Source: Verrucomicrobiota bacterium (GTDB taxonomy: Bacteria; Chlamydiota; Chlamydiia; Chlamydiales; Rhabdochlamydiaceae). From it: 32,364 nt of DNA. A program made the position numbers and the translations under genes. The stretch's first letter is position 1. Each line of letters begins with the position of its first letter. Below, in pieces: positions 23,012 to 31,088 of the stretch. The stretch covers positions 1 through 32,364 of the forward strand of contig JAFEGU010000392.1 in the NCBI GenBank assembly GCA_018239725.1. Reading direction: 5' to 3'. Under the pieces are notes generated by a model. It worked only from the letters and a program-made list of their open reading frames with translations, did no database searches and was not told the origin of the DNA.

Positions 23012-24322
23012 ATGGGCCCTGCTTCATCGAAAAAAAAACCGATACGATCTCCATTCAATACCCATTTTCACGCCTGGACCATTTGGCTTCTTAGCGCCCT
23101 CTTCATGTTTTATAAGTATGCTCTTGAGGTATTGCCTAGCGTCATGACGGGAACGCTCATGGGCACCTTCAAAATTAGCGGGACGCAGCTGGGGAACCTG
23201 GCTGCTTGTTATTTTTACGCCTATCTCCTGCTCCAGATCCCCGCAGGACTTCTCCTCGACAAAATTGGCCCCCGCAAAGTCACGACCTTGGCGATCGCCC
23301 TATGCGCAGGAGGCAGCCTGATCTTTGCAAAAGCCGACACCTTGCTCATGGCAGGAATCGGACGCTTCCTAACCGGGGCTGGAGCCGCATTTGCCGCGGT
23401 CAACTGCCTTAAACTGATCGCCAACTGGTTCCCCTTCAAGCAATTTGCATTTATGGCAGGCCTCATGATGACCGTTGCGATGCTCGGAGCTGTTGGCGGA
23501 CAAGCCCCCCTTGCAAGTTTCATCGAGGCAATGGACTGGCGCTCTGCAATGGAAATGATCAGCTTTGCAGGACTCATCCTCGCCGCGCTGTTTTGGCTTG
23601 TAGTACGCGACATGTCGCCCTCTCATACAAAAGAGCGCCACATCGTCAGCCAAAGCATCACATTCATCGACTCGCTCAAAAAAGTTCTTAAAAATCGTCA
23701 AGGATGGTGGCTCTCAGTCTATAGTGGTTTCGCATTTGCGCCAGTGATGATCTTTGGAGGACTCTGGGGCGTAGCCTTCACATCCGAGGCCTTTGCACTC
23801 AACCAAAACCTCTCAGCGCAAGCAGTTTCCTTAATTTTCATCGGCTTTGCCGTTGGCGCTCCTACATTCGGATGGTTCTCTGATTGGATCGGCAGAAGAA
23901 AGATCGTCATGTTCTGGGGAACAGTGATCGCGCTGTTTAGCATTTCAGCTGTCATCTATTTTCCCGGACTCACACGCAACTCGCTCATGATGCTGTTGTT
24001 CTTATTCGGCTTTTCCATCAGCAGTTTTCTCCTCTGCTTTACAATGATCCGCGAAATCAGCATGCCGATCCTGGCTGCTACAGCCATTGGGTTTATGAAC
24101 GCGTTCGACTCCTTATTCGGCGCATTTTCCGACCCGATGACCGGCTTTTTCCTCGATCTTGGATGGGATGGGAAGCTTGTCGAGGGCGCAAGGGTCTTTT
24201 CCGTCAGCGCTTATCAAGCCGCCTTCCTGACCCTTCCGATCTACTTGGCAATTGCTCTGCTCACCTTATTCAAAATCAAGGAGACTTATTGCAAGTCCTC
24301 ATTCCCAACCCAGTTGCCTTAA
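23012..24322 (+). CDS. Major facilitator superfamily transporter
   Basis: A 436-residue inner membrane permease with about 12 hydrophobic helices and a basic cytosolic start (SSKKKPIRSP). The typical MFS loop 2-3 motif is present as GLLLDKIGPRKVT, and the helix 8-9 equivalent as GWFSDWIGRRKIVM. The opening YKYALEVLPSVMTGTLM, with NLAACYFYAYLLLQIPAGLLLD, resembles intracellular-pathogen permeases such as the Legionella Pht group that import amino acids or related nutrients from the host vacuole; this similarity is from memory. The substrate cannot be assigned. ATG 23012 has GAGGA at 6-7 bases; the upstream TTG (23000) overlaps that ribosome site. The gene has its own upstream region and converges with the minus-strand 24512 gene. 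Confidence 0.88.
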   Translation: MGPASSKKKPIRSPFNTHFHAWTIWLLSALFMFYKYALEVLPSVMTGTLMGTFKISGTQLGNLAACYFYAYLLLQIPAGLLLDKIGPRKVTTLAIALCAGGSLIFAKADTLLMAGIGRFLTGAGAAFAAVNCLKLIANWFPFKQFAFMAGLMMTVAMLGAVGGQAPLASFIEAMDWRSAMEMISFAGLILAALFWLVVRDMSPSHTKERHIVSQSITFIDSLKKVLKNRQGWWLSVYSGFAFAPVMIFGGLWGVAFTSEAFALNQNLSAQAVSLIFIGFAVGAPTFGWFSDWIGRRKIVMFWGTVIALFSISAVIYFPGLTRNSLMMLLFLFGFSISSFLLCFTMIREISMPILAATAIGFMNAFDSLFGAFSDPMTGFFLDLGWDGKLVEGARVFSVSAYQAAFLTLPIYLAIALLTLFKIKETYCKSSFPTQLP

Positions 24323-24352
24323 TCATTGTAATGAAATAACAACTCAAGAAGG

Positions 24353-24466
24353 GCCATGAAAGACATGTCGGATGGTGCGTCCAGCAGGCGCACCTCCCGC
24401 GTCCGGTTTGCGACCAAGGTCGCGAACGGGGTAATGAGGACGTAGTCCCGATATATCATTAGAGGC
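24353..24466. repeat. G+C-rich multi-stem palindromic element
   Basis: An outer inverted repeat (24353-24371 with 24447-24466, starting GGGCC/GCC and ending AGAGGC) encloses hairpin GGTGCG/CGCACC (24374-24379, 24389-24394) and a second stem CGTCC/GGACG (24400-24404, 24438-24442). The second stem is topped by GTTTGCGACC-AA-GGTCGCGAAC (24406-24427), which pairs over ten bases. Its G+C content is well above that of its surroundings. The element sits between the convergent MFS and 24512 genes. The plan recalls copies A-C but the shared boxes are absent. It is not a tRNA: there is no acceptor stem/T-arm pattern. Confidence 0.6.
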
Positions 24467-24511
24467 GATGCAAAGCTCTTAACGATAATTAAAATACATC
24501 ATTTCTTAGGC

Positions 24512-27412
24512 TTAGGCGCGGGGTCTTGTGTCTAAAATGCTTGTCTGGATTGAATATTCGGAGGGGCGGACATAGACGGACCAATTCTTCTTGTCGGCCC
24601 CATTGATCCAATGCTGCCAGGAGCTCATCGGCATCCCTTGAGAGGCGGTCCGGTCGACCCTCCAAAGCTCAAGCCTTCCGGTGCCAGGATTGATCACAAA
24701 GCCAAAATAGAAATTTGCCCAGTTAGTATCGGCAAATATAAATGGCGTTGGAGGGCTGATATTGAGAAAACGGGCATGCTGCGCGATGTGCTGATGCAGA
24801 TCAAATGAGTATCCGATCTTTTGATAGGCCTTGATCCAGCAGAATTTTGCAGCCTCTTTGATCATTTTGCCGGTCATGAGCGGAGAGGGAGCATCTGCAA
24901 AAGCCTGCATGGCATCGGAGATCTTCTCATCAAACCGGTCTCCGAACAGCCTCCTCAGAATCACCTTGAACTCCCGGCCAGGAACTATGGGCAGTGTCTG
25001 GTAAAGAAAGGCGTCGATCTTATCGGCAGCTATCCGCCTATATTCGGAATTCGGAGAAGCATTTGCCGAGATCAGGCATTCAAGGACTTTTGTCCTAAAA
25101 GGGACAATTTTCAGAGGATCTTGTGTTGGGGTAAATGTCTTGTGCAGATGGTGGCTTAAGAGCGGAGGTAGTTCAGCAGAAAAGAGGTCGATTAGCAGCA
25201 TCTGCTCCTGAGAATCTAAAAGCATCCTTGCATAAAACTGATGGCTCGGCGAGAAGACCTGATCGCGAACCCAAGTATACGTAAATCCCTCCTCTTGCCA
25301 AGCCTCTTTATAAAAGCGGATAGACGGTTGCAAAAGAAAAGCATGCGAAGGGGAGGCCATGAGCAATGATTGCTGCGTGTTTTTAGCAAAGAGGTCTGTC
25401 ACATAGGGAGGCTGATTTTTGACACAATCGATCAAAAAGATAAGCAGCTCGGTCTCGTTCTCCACCCATCGGCTCTCTTCCGTCAACTCTCCTTGGCGCC
25501 GGTAATAGGTCTTTAGCAACGTCGTCATCGTCCCGCCGGACGTATAGACCCAGGGTTTTTTATCTTCGGCTTTGCCTGGAAGTCCTCCTCCAAGATGGAC
25601 TTTAGCCATCCTCTGGAGGGCCGTCTGTAAAAACATGGGAGTGCGCACATGGTTGACAATAGCGGATGTGATCCCTAAAACTTCCCTATCGCCGCCTTCC
25701 CAATCGCAATTGGCAGCAATTTCCGATTCGGTTGCATTGAAGAAATCGGCTAGCGATTCGATATATTGTTCTGCATCGTAGATCAATGTCCAAAGGGCAG
25801 GGTCGCTCCTTCCGTGTTTATAAACTAGCCGGAATCCTGCAGGGCTGTCATCGTAAATGTCCCCTTGCACATCCTGCATTTCCGCATCGTAGATCTCCTG
25901 GAAATACTCGGGAAACTTGGCATCGTATTGCTTGACCAAAAACGCAAACAAATTCGTGTAGTTGGACCCAACCGCATAGCTTTTGTCCCTCATTTCCAAA
26001 CAAGCCCGCATGTGGTAGGCCCTGCTTTGGAACTCTGCTTGCAGCCTTCTAACCTCAGATTCAGACCCTGCGTTTTTCAGCAGAGCCTCTGTCGCCCGTA
26101 CCTGGTCGAAGGCGATCTCATATTCGGTTTGATACTTTTGGATGTTTTGATTGGCCTCTGCAATCTTCTCTTCCAAATGATGGTAGACGACCTCCCCGAT
26201 CCCTCCTCTTTCTTCATGATGCAGCCCTAAGCTTGAATAAAGGTTCCAACGGGAAAACTCCATTTTGACTTCGGAAAATGAGGCCAAGGTAAATTCCCAG
26301 GCCTTTAGAAGAGCGTGGTCGCTAAATCCCTTGAATGCCGCCCTTGCCTGCTTTTCAACTCTAGAGAACTTATGGGACAGGTCTATTTTTTCAGAACTTC
26401 CTGGGGCTGCGTAAGATTGGGAAAGTTTGCTGCTTTTGGCTCGCGTTAATTCCAAGCGGGCAGCCATCTCAATGTCCCCATCGGTCAATCCATACAGCTC
26501 CAATAAGGCCCGATGCAAAAACTGCTCGACCGTTGCGCTTTTTTCCCCTTTAAGCTCCCATTCGAGGAGCTCTTTGAGCTTTTCTGCCTTTTGCTCCCAG
26601 TTCAATCCTTCTTGAATGAGCCCCGAAACGGTGCAAGCGATCATTAAACCTGGACTCAACCATGGCTTAGATAAACTATGCGGACTTACGACAGGCCGCC
26701 TTAGGTCGCCGATTCCCGTGCTTGGACTGATTGGGACAGAATATTCCACTCCGCCAAATATTCTTTTTAATTTACCCAGCGTCAAAAGCTGGTGAAGGTC
26801 TTCCAGCAAATTTTGCGGCTGCTCGCGCTGGATAAAAATTGCTGGCGCTGTCGCAAAGCAGGAGCCGACGTTTTGACGCAGAGGAGTTAGGAGCGCAGAG
26901 AGGACTGCGATCCTGATCTGAGCATCTGTCAGTCCGTTGGGCTGGTAGATCCCAAGACTTTGCCTGACAATCTCTTCTGTCCAAGAATTGCATAAAGGTT
27001 TTTGGAACCGTTTTAACAATTGAACAAGCGATCCGTCATCCCTTAGCTTCTTTAAGATGGCCAATGTGTGCTCGGTAAGACAGGAGTCGTTAAATCCTTC
27101 TGCATAAAAAAGGTAGCCTTCCTTCTCAAACAAATCGATCCATTGCGCAAGAGAGGTTTGCAAGAATTCCCCCTTTTCATCGATGAGGGAAGCGGCAATG
27201 GCCCTCGCTCTTCGAAGCCCTCGGAATTGAATGCTCTCCTGAAGGGAGGACTGATCGGTTAAATAAGAAAGAAGCGCCTCCTCCATAATACCCAAAAGCT
27301 GCGGAAGCCCTTTCTTAGGGGGGAGGTTCTGATAGATGGAAAATAGAAGTCCCGTCAAGGAAGAGGGGGCTGCGCTTGCGCTACGATAATCTTCTTGCGG
27401 GCCTGTGTCCAT
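24512..27412 (-). CDS. Large orphan protein with papain-like cysteine protease motifs
   Basis: A 966-residue protein without signal peptide or membrane helices, predicted largely helical. I do not recognise the family with certainty. Two places resemble a papain-fold protease. LRQNVGSCFATAPAIF (Cys185) looks like the QGSCGSCWAFSA active-site helix. Near the end, His879 is followed 16 residues later by Asp895 and then Asn897-Trp898 in IFADTNWANFYFGF, resembling the His ... Asn-Ser-Trp segment. In papain the His-Asn distance is also 16. The 690 residues between the two parts hold coiled-coil stretches (around residues 410-480: EEKIAEANQNIQKYQTE, ALLKNAGSESEVRRLQAE). The start is probably ATG 27412; an in-frame TTG at 27427 is also possible. 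Neither has a good ribosome site. A TATAAAT box lies about 28 bases upstream. It converges with the MFS gene. Protease activity is inference; it could also be a degenerate scaffold. Confidence 0.75.
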   Translation of the reverse strand: MDTGPQEDYRSASAAPSSLTGLLFSIYQNLPPKKGLPQLLGIMEEALLSYLTDQSSLQESIQFRGLRRARAIAASLIDEKGEFLQTSLAQWIDLFEKEGYLFYAEGFNDSCLTEHTLAILKKLRDDGSLVQLLKRFQKPLCNSWTEEIVRQSLGIYQPNGLTDAQIRIAVLSALLTPLRQNVGSCFATAPAIFIQREQPQNLLEDLHQLLTLGKLKRIFGGVEYSVPISPSTGIGDLRRPVVSPHSLSKPWLSPGLMIACTVSGLIQEGLNWEQKAEKLKELLEWELKGEKSATVEQFLHRALLELYGLTDGDIEMAARLELTRAKSSKLSQSYAAPGSSEKIDLSHKFSRVEKQARAAFKGFSDHALLKAWEFTLASFSEVKMEFSRWNLYSSLGLHHEERGGIGEVVYHHLEEKIAEANQNIQKYQTEYEIAFDQVRATEALLKNAGSESEVRRLQAEFQSRAYHMRACLEMRDKSYAVGSNYTNLFAFLVKQYDAKFPEYFQEIYDAEMQDVQGDIYDDSPAGFRLVYKHGRSDPALWTLIYDAEQYIESLADFFNATESEIAANCDWEGGDREVLGITSAIVNHVRTPMFLQTALQRMAKVHLGGGLPGKAEDKKPWVYTSGGTMTTLLKTYYRRQGELTEESRWVENETELLIFLIDCVKNQPPYVTDLFAKNTQQSLLMASPSHAFLLQPSIRFYKEAWQEEGFTYTWVRDQVFSPSHQFYARMLLDSQEQMLLIDLFSAELPPLLSHHLHKTFTPTQDPLKIVPFRTKVLECLISANASPNSEYRRIAADKIDAFLYQTLPIVPGREFKVILRRLFGDRFDEKISDAMQAFADAPSPLMTGKMIKEAAKFCWIKAYQKIGYSFDLHQHIAQHARFLNISPPTPFIFADTNWANFYFGFVINPGTGRLELWRVDRTASQGMPMSSWQHWINGADKKNWSVYVRPSEYSIQTSILDTRPRA

Positions 27413-27619
27413 ATTTGCAATCGCCAATCAATTAATTATTTATAACAGAGCGCGGTTCAGATTTTTTTTGCCTTTCTATTTTGTCTGTTAGTGATTTAGA
27501 ATCAATAGTAAAACTTACAAGCCAGTTGCAAAACTCTGGTTCCCCAAAAAATGGCTCAGAATCATCCATTTTCCGGGAATCTTAAGTTTAGCACCTAGCT
27601 CTTACTCCATGAGATTTCT

Positions 27620-29548
27620 ATGCTGATTCGTATTCATAACCAACAAGAAATAAATCTTCCAGAAGGAAGTTCTGCAAAGGATCTTGCAGAAAAGCTTAAC
27701 ATGCGCAATCCCAACCAGTCCCTTGCTGCAAAGATCAACGGAAAACTCCGCGATCTGAACACAAAGCTCAATGAAGGGGACGAGGTCATTTTAGTCCATT
27801 TTGAAGACCCAGAAGGAAAAGAGATCTTTTGGCACACTTCCGCCCACGTCCTTGCGCAAGCAATCCTCCGCCTGTTTCCCAATGCAAAGCCCACCATCGG
27901 GCCTCCGATCGAAAACGGCTTTTATTACGACTTTGCCGATCTGACCATCTCCGATGCCGATTTCGCAGCCATTGAAAAAGAGGTCGAAAAAATCGTCGGC
28001 GAAAATTACATCGCTGAAAGACATCTGCTGCAAGGGAAAAAAGACGCGATCGAGCGTTTCAAGCAAAACAAGTACAAATGCGAGCTGATCGAAGGATTCG
28101 AGGATGGCGAGATCACCGCCTATTCACAAGGAGAATTTTTCGACCTGTGCCGCGGTCCCCACCTTCCCAACCTCGGAAAGATCAAGGCATTTAAGATCCT
28201 TAAGACATCGGGAGCATATTGGAAAGGGGATTCCAACCGGGAAATGCTCACGCGGATCTATGCGATCTCCTATCCCGACCGAAAGGCCCTTAAGGACTAT
28301 CTCTTCCTTTTAGAAGAAGCCAAAAAAAGGGATCATAAGATCCTAGGGCCCAAGCTCGACCTCTTCTCCATTCATGAAGAGGCCCCCGGAATGCCCTTTA
28401 TCCATCCGAAAGGGATGATCGTCTGGAACCGGCTGATCGATATGTGGCGCAAAATGCACACAAAAGCTGGATACGTCGAGATCAAAACTCCTCAGATCAT
28501 GGGACAAGAGCTTTGGGAGACATCAGGCCACTGGTTCCACTATCGGGAAAATATGTACGCTTTCAATATCGAAGAGCGCCATTTCGCGATCAAGCCGATG
28601 AACTGCCCAGGCTGCATGCTTTACTACCGGGCCCATTCCCACAGCTATCGGGAGCTGCCTTTGCGCGTTGCAGAACTGGGACACGTCCACCGGCACGAAG
28701 CGTCGGGAGCGTTAAGCGGACTGTTCCGCGTCCGAAGCTTTCACCAAGACGACGCCCACCTGTTCATGAAGCCAAGCGACATCAAACAAGAGATCATCAA
28801 CGTTCTCTCTTTAGTCGATGAGACCTACTCGACATTCGGCCTCGCTTATCGGCTCGAACTCTCAACACGTCCAGAAAAGAGCATCGGCACGGACGAAGAT
28901 TGGGAAATTGCAACTTCCGGATTAAAGGACGCCCTCGACGCATGGGGCCAACCCTATCGGATCAACGAAGGAGACGGCGCATTTTACGGTCCCAAGATCG
29001 ACATCCACATCCGCGATGCATTAGGACGGTCGTGGCAATGCGGAACGATCCAACTCGATATGTCTCTTCCCGAAAAATTCAAACTCGAATATATGGATAG
29101 TGACGGACATGCGAAACGACCTGTCATGGTGCATCGCGCGCTGTTTGGATCCGTTGAGCGCTTCATGGGAATTTTGATCGAGCATTTCGCCGGCAAGCTC
29201 CCGCTATGGCTCTCGCCGAATCCGATCCGCATCATCACAGTAGCAGACCGGCATGCCCAATATGCGCATGAGCTTGCGATCGAAATTCGAAAAGCCGGCT
29301 TGTTGTGCGAGGTCGACGATACGAGCGAATCGGTAAACAAAAAAATCCGTAACGCGCAACTGATGCAGATCAATTACATGCTGACTGTTGGCGACAAAGA
29401 GCTCGAAAACCGATCGATCAACTTAAGAACGCGCGACAACGTGGTTCACGGAGAACTCGATCTCAAAACGTTCTTGGGCACTTTGGAAAAGGAACTTGCC
29501 GATCGTTCTCTAACATCTTATTTTTCAAATGAGGGTAGCAAGGAATGA
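27620..29548 (+). CDS. thrS: Threonine--tRNA ligase
   Basis: A class II aminoacyl-tRNA synthetase that charges tRNA-Thr. The full-length 642-residue enzyme has an N-terminal TGS domain (1-62) and an editing domain with His72/His76 (HTSAHVLAQA) and Cys177/His181 (CRGPH), which removes mis-charged serine. The catalytic core has the zinc ligands Cys329 (MNCPGCM) and His380 (FHQDDAH), plus a third His in VMVHRALFGSVERFMG. The anticodon-binding domain is C-terminal (from about 540). ATG 27620 fits the family start; the ribosome site is weak. The upstream 207 bases contain no T-box. The stop codon overlaps the start of the ParA gene by four bases (ATGA), as in the conserved chlamydial thrS-minD-gp6D block. 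Confidence 0.97.
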   Translation: MLIRIHNQQEINLPEGSSAKDLAEKLNMRNPNQSLAAKINGKLRDLNTKLNEGDEVILVHFEDPEGKEIFWHTSAHVLAQAILRLFPNAKPTIGPPIENGFYYDFADLTISDADFAAIEKEVEKIVGENYIAERHLLQGKKDAIERFKQNKYKCELIEGFEDGEITAYSQGEFFDLCRGPHLPNLGKIKAFKILKTSGAYWKGDSNREMLTRIYAISYPDRKALKDYLFLLEEAKKRDHKILGPKLDLFSIHEEAPGMPFIHPKGMIVWNRLIDMWRKMHTKAGYVEIKTPQIMGQELWETSGHWFHYRENMYAFNIEERHFAIKPMNCPGCMLYYRAHSHSYRELPLRVAELGHVHRHEASGALSGLFRVRSFHQDDAHLFMKPSDIKQEIINVLSLVDETYSTFGLAYRLELSTRPEKSIGTDEDWEIATSGLKDALDAWGQPYRINEGDGAFYGPKIDIHIRDALGRSWQCGTIQLDMSLPEKFKLEYMDSDGHAKRPVMVHRALFGSVERFMGILIEHFAGKLPLWLSPNPIRIITVADRHAQYAHELAIEIRKAGLLCEVDDTSESVNKKIRNAQLMQINYMLTVGDKELENRSINLRTRDNVVHGELDLKTFLGTLEKELADRSLTSYFSNEGSKE

Positions 29549-30306
29549 AAAGGATCGCCGTTAGCAGTTTTAAAGGCGGGACCGCAAAGACATCCACAGC
29601 CTTGCATTTAGGTGCAGGGCTTGCGAAATTCCATAAACAAAAAGTTCTTCTCATCGACTTTGATGCACAGGCTAATTTGACAACAGGATTGGGATACGAT
29701 CCTGATGCTCAAGACAGCATGGCGCCCGTGCTGCAAGGAAAGAAAAAAATTGAAGAGGTGATCGTTTCGACAGGCGTAAAAAACCTCGATCTGATCCCTG
29801 CCGATACATGGCTGGAGCGGGTAGAAGTTACTGGGCAGCTTGCTGCAGATAGGTATTCCCACGAACGGCTCAAAGAGATCTTAAAACCTCTTAAATATGA
29901 TACGATCATTATCGACACGCCCCCTTCTCTTTGCTGGCTGACCGAATCGGCTCTCATCGCAGCTCATCATTCCCTTGTCTGTGCAACGCCAGAATTTTAC
30001 AGCATCAAAGGCTTGCAGCGCCTCTCTCAGTTTATGCAGAGCATCGGACAGCGCCACAGCCTTGAAGTGCTCGGCGTCGCTCTTTCCTTTTGGAACCCGC
30101 GCGGAAAAAGCAACGATGCGTTTTTGGAAGTGATCGAAACGACATTCCCCGGAAAAATTTTGAAATCGAAAATCCGGCGCGACATCCGCGTATCGGAGGC
30201 CTCTGTGTATGGGAAGCCCATCTATGAGACCGCTCCTAAGAGCCGCGCTTCTGAAGATTATCTTGCACTAACAAAAGAACTCCTTAAATTCATGCGCACT
30301 ACTTGA
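29545..30306 (+). CDS. ParA/Soj-family ATPase, homologue of chlamydial pGP5-D/MinD
   Basis: A 253-residue ParA-type ATPase. The deviant Walker A reads KGGTAKTST (residues 10-18): the signature lysine is present, but an alanine replaces the usual glycine before the second lysine. DFDAQANLTTGLG (39-50) and IIDTPPSLCWLTESAL follow, as in ParA/Soj. The C-terminal part (RRDIRVSEASVYGKP, SRASEDYLALTKELL) is typical of the chromosomal chlamydial MinD-like protein next to thrS and of plasmid pGP5-D. Such ATPases partition DNA or position complexes; the chlamydial plasmid relative also influences gene expression. AAGGA precedes ATG 29545. Overlap with thrS and with the pGP6-like gene suggests one transcript. 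Confidence 0.93.
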   Translation: MKRIAVSSFKGGTAKTSTALHLGAGLAKFHKQKVLLIDFDAQANLTTGLGYDPDAQDSMAPVLQGKKKIEEVIVSTGVKNLDLIPADTWLERVEVTGQLAADRYSHERLKEILKPLKYDTIIIDTPPSLCWLTESALIAAHHSLVCATPEFYSIKGLQRLSQFMQSIGQRHSLEVLGVALSFWNPRGKSNDAFLEVIETTFPGKILKSKIRRDIRVSEASVYGKPIYETAPKSRASEDYLALTKELLKFMRTT

Positions 30307-30338
30307 CATGTAAAACAGCTGGACATTTGGACATTGCT

Positions 30339-31088
30339 ATGGCGAAAATGAACTCTCTTCTCACTCAGCGATTAAAAGTAGCGACGGAAAAGCTCTCGAA
30401 AATGACCAATCTGGTCGAAATGTCCTCTACGGGCAATCTATCGAGCTTCTCAGGCGTTTTCCGCGTATCCCCCTTATCAGAAAGGGAGCAAGAATCTCTG
30501 CAGCAGATCCTGGATCATTTTCGGGAAGAGACCCAAGAAATTTCAGAAGATTTAACGGAGCTTTCCGCGATCACCGCCGAAGTCAAAGCGATCAATAACC
30601 AAGCGATCATTCTGCACGGAGAAAGGATTCAAAAAGCGCAAACGATCTTAAAAAAATACCGCGATGGAGCATTCAGCGCCTGGCTTGTCGCCACATATGG
30701 AAACCGGCAAACACCCTATAACTTTTTGCAGTACTACGAGCTTTACACATCGCTTCCCCTTGCCCTGCATTCCAAACTGGATGAAATGCCGCGGCAAGCA
30801 GTCTACAGCCTGGCCAGCCGCGAAGGGTCCTTTGATCAGAAAAAAGAGATCGTTGCGAGCTATCAAGGCCAGCCCAAGCAGGAACTGCTCAGCCTTATCC
30901 GTCAGACATTTCCTCTGGCAGAATCAGACAAACGCGCCCAAAATTTGGGCGATTTTGCGATTAGCTCCCTAAAACGGCTTCACCTGCAATTAAGCACAGC
31001 TCCGTTTAAACCGACTTCCGCTCAGAAAAAACAGATCAACGAATGGTTGAAAGCCCTGAAAACATTGATGGAAAATTCCTACACATGA
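30339..31088 (+). CDS. pGP6-D-like protein (chromosomal gp6D homologue)
   Basis: A 249-residue helical protein. The stretch KAQTILKKYRDGAFSAWL, then YGNRQTPYNFLQYYELYTSLP and AVYSLASREGSFDQKKEIV, corresponds to the conserved core of chlamydial plasmid protein pGP6-D and its chromosomal paralogue beside minD. This core looks like a ParB/Spo0J-type helix-turn-helix region, although no ParB motif is complete; on this basis it may be the DNA-binding partner of the ParA protein encoded upstream. The start could be ATG 30339 or 30348, or TTG 30303, which overlaps the stop of the ParA gene (TTGA). No good ribosome site distinguishes them. Its stop overlaps the start of the adenylosuccinate lyase gene (ATGA). 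Confidence 0.88.
   Translation: MAKMNSLLTQRLKVATEKLSKMTNLVEMSSTGNLSSFSGVFRVSPLSEREQESLQQILDHFREETQEISEDLTELSAITAEVKAINNQAIILHGERIQKAQTILKKYRDGAFSAWLVATYGNRQTPYNFLQYYELYTSLPLALHSKLDEMPRQAVYSLASREGSFDQKKEIVASYQGQPKQELLSLIRQTFPLAESDKRAQNLGDFAISSLKRLHLQLSTAPFKPTSAQKKQINEWLKALKTLMENSYT

Noticed and set aside
24353-24466. Riboswitch controlling a transporter
   Set aside because: The element lies downstream of both neighbouring genes, which converge, so it cannot be a 5' leader. No known riboswitch core was recognised.
27413-27619. T-box leader in front of thrS
   Set aside because: No T-box consensus (TGGNACCGCG-like) and no terminator/antiterminator pair; T-boxes are also not expected in this phylum.
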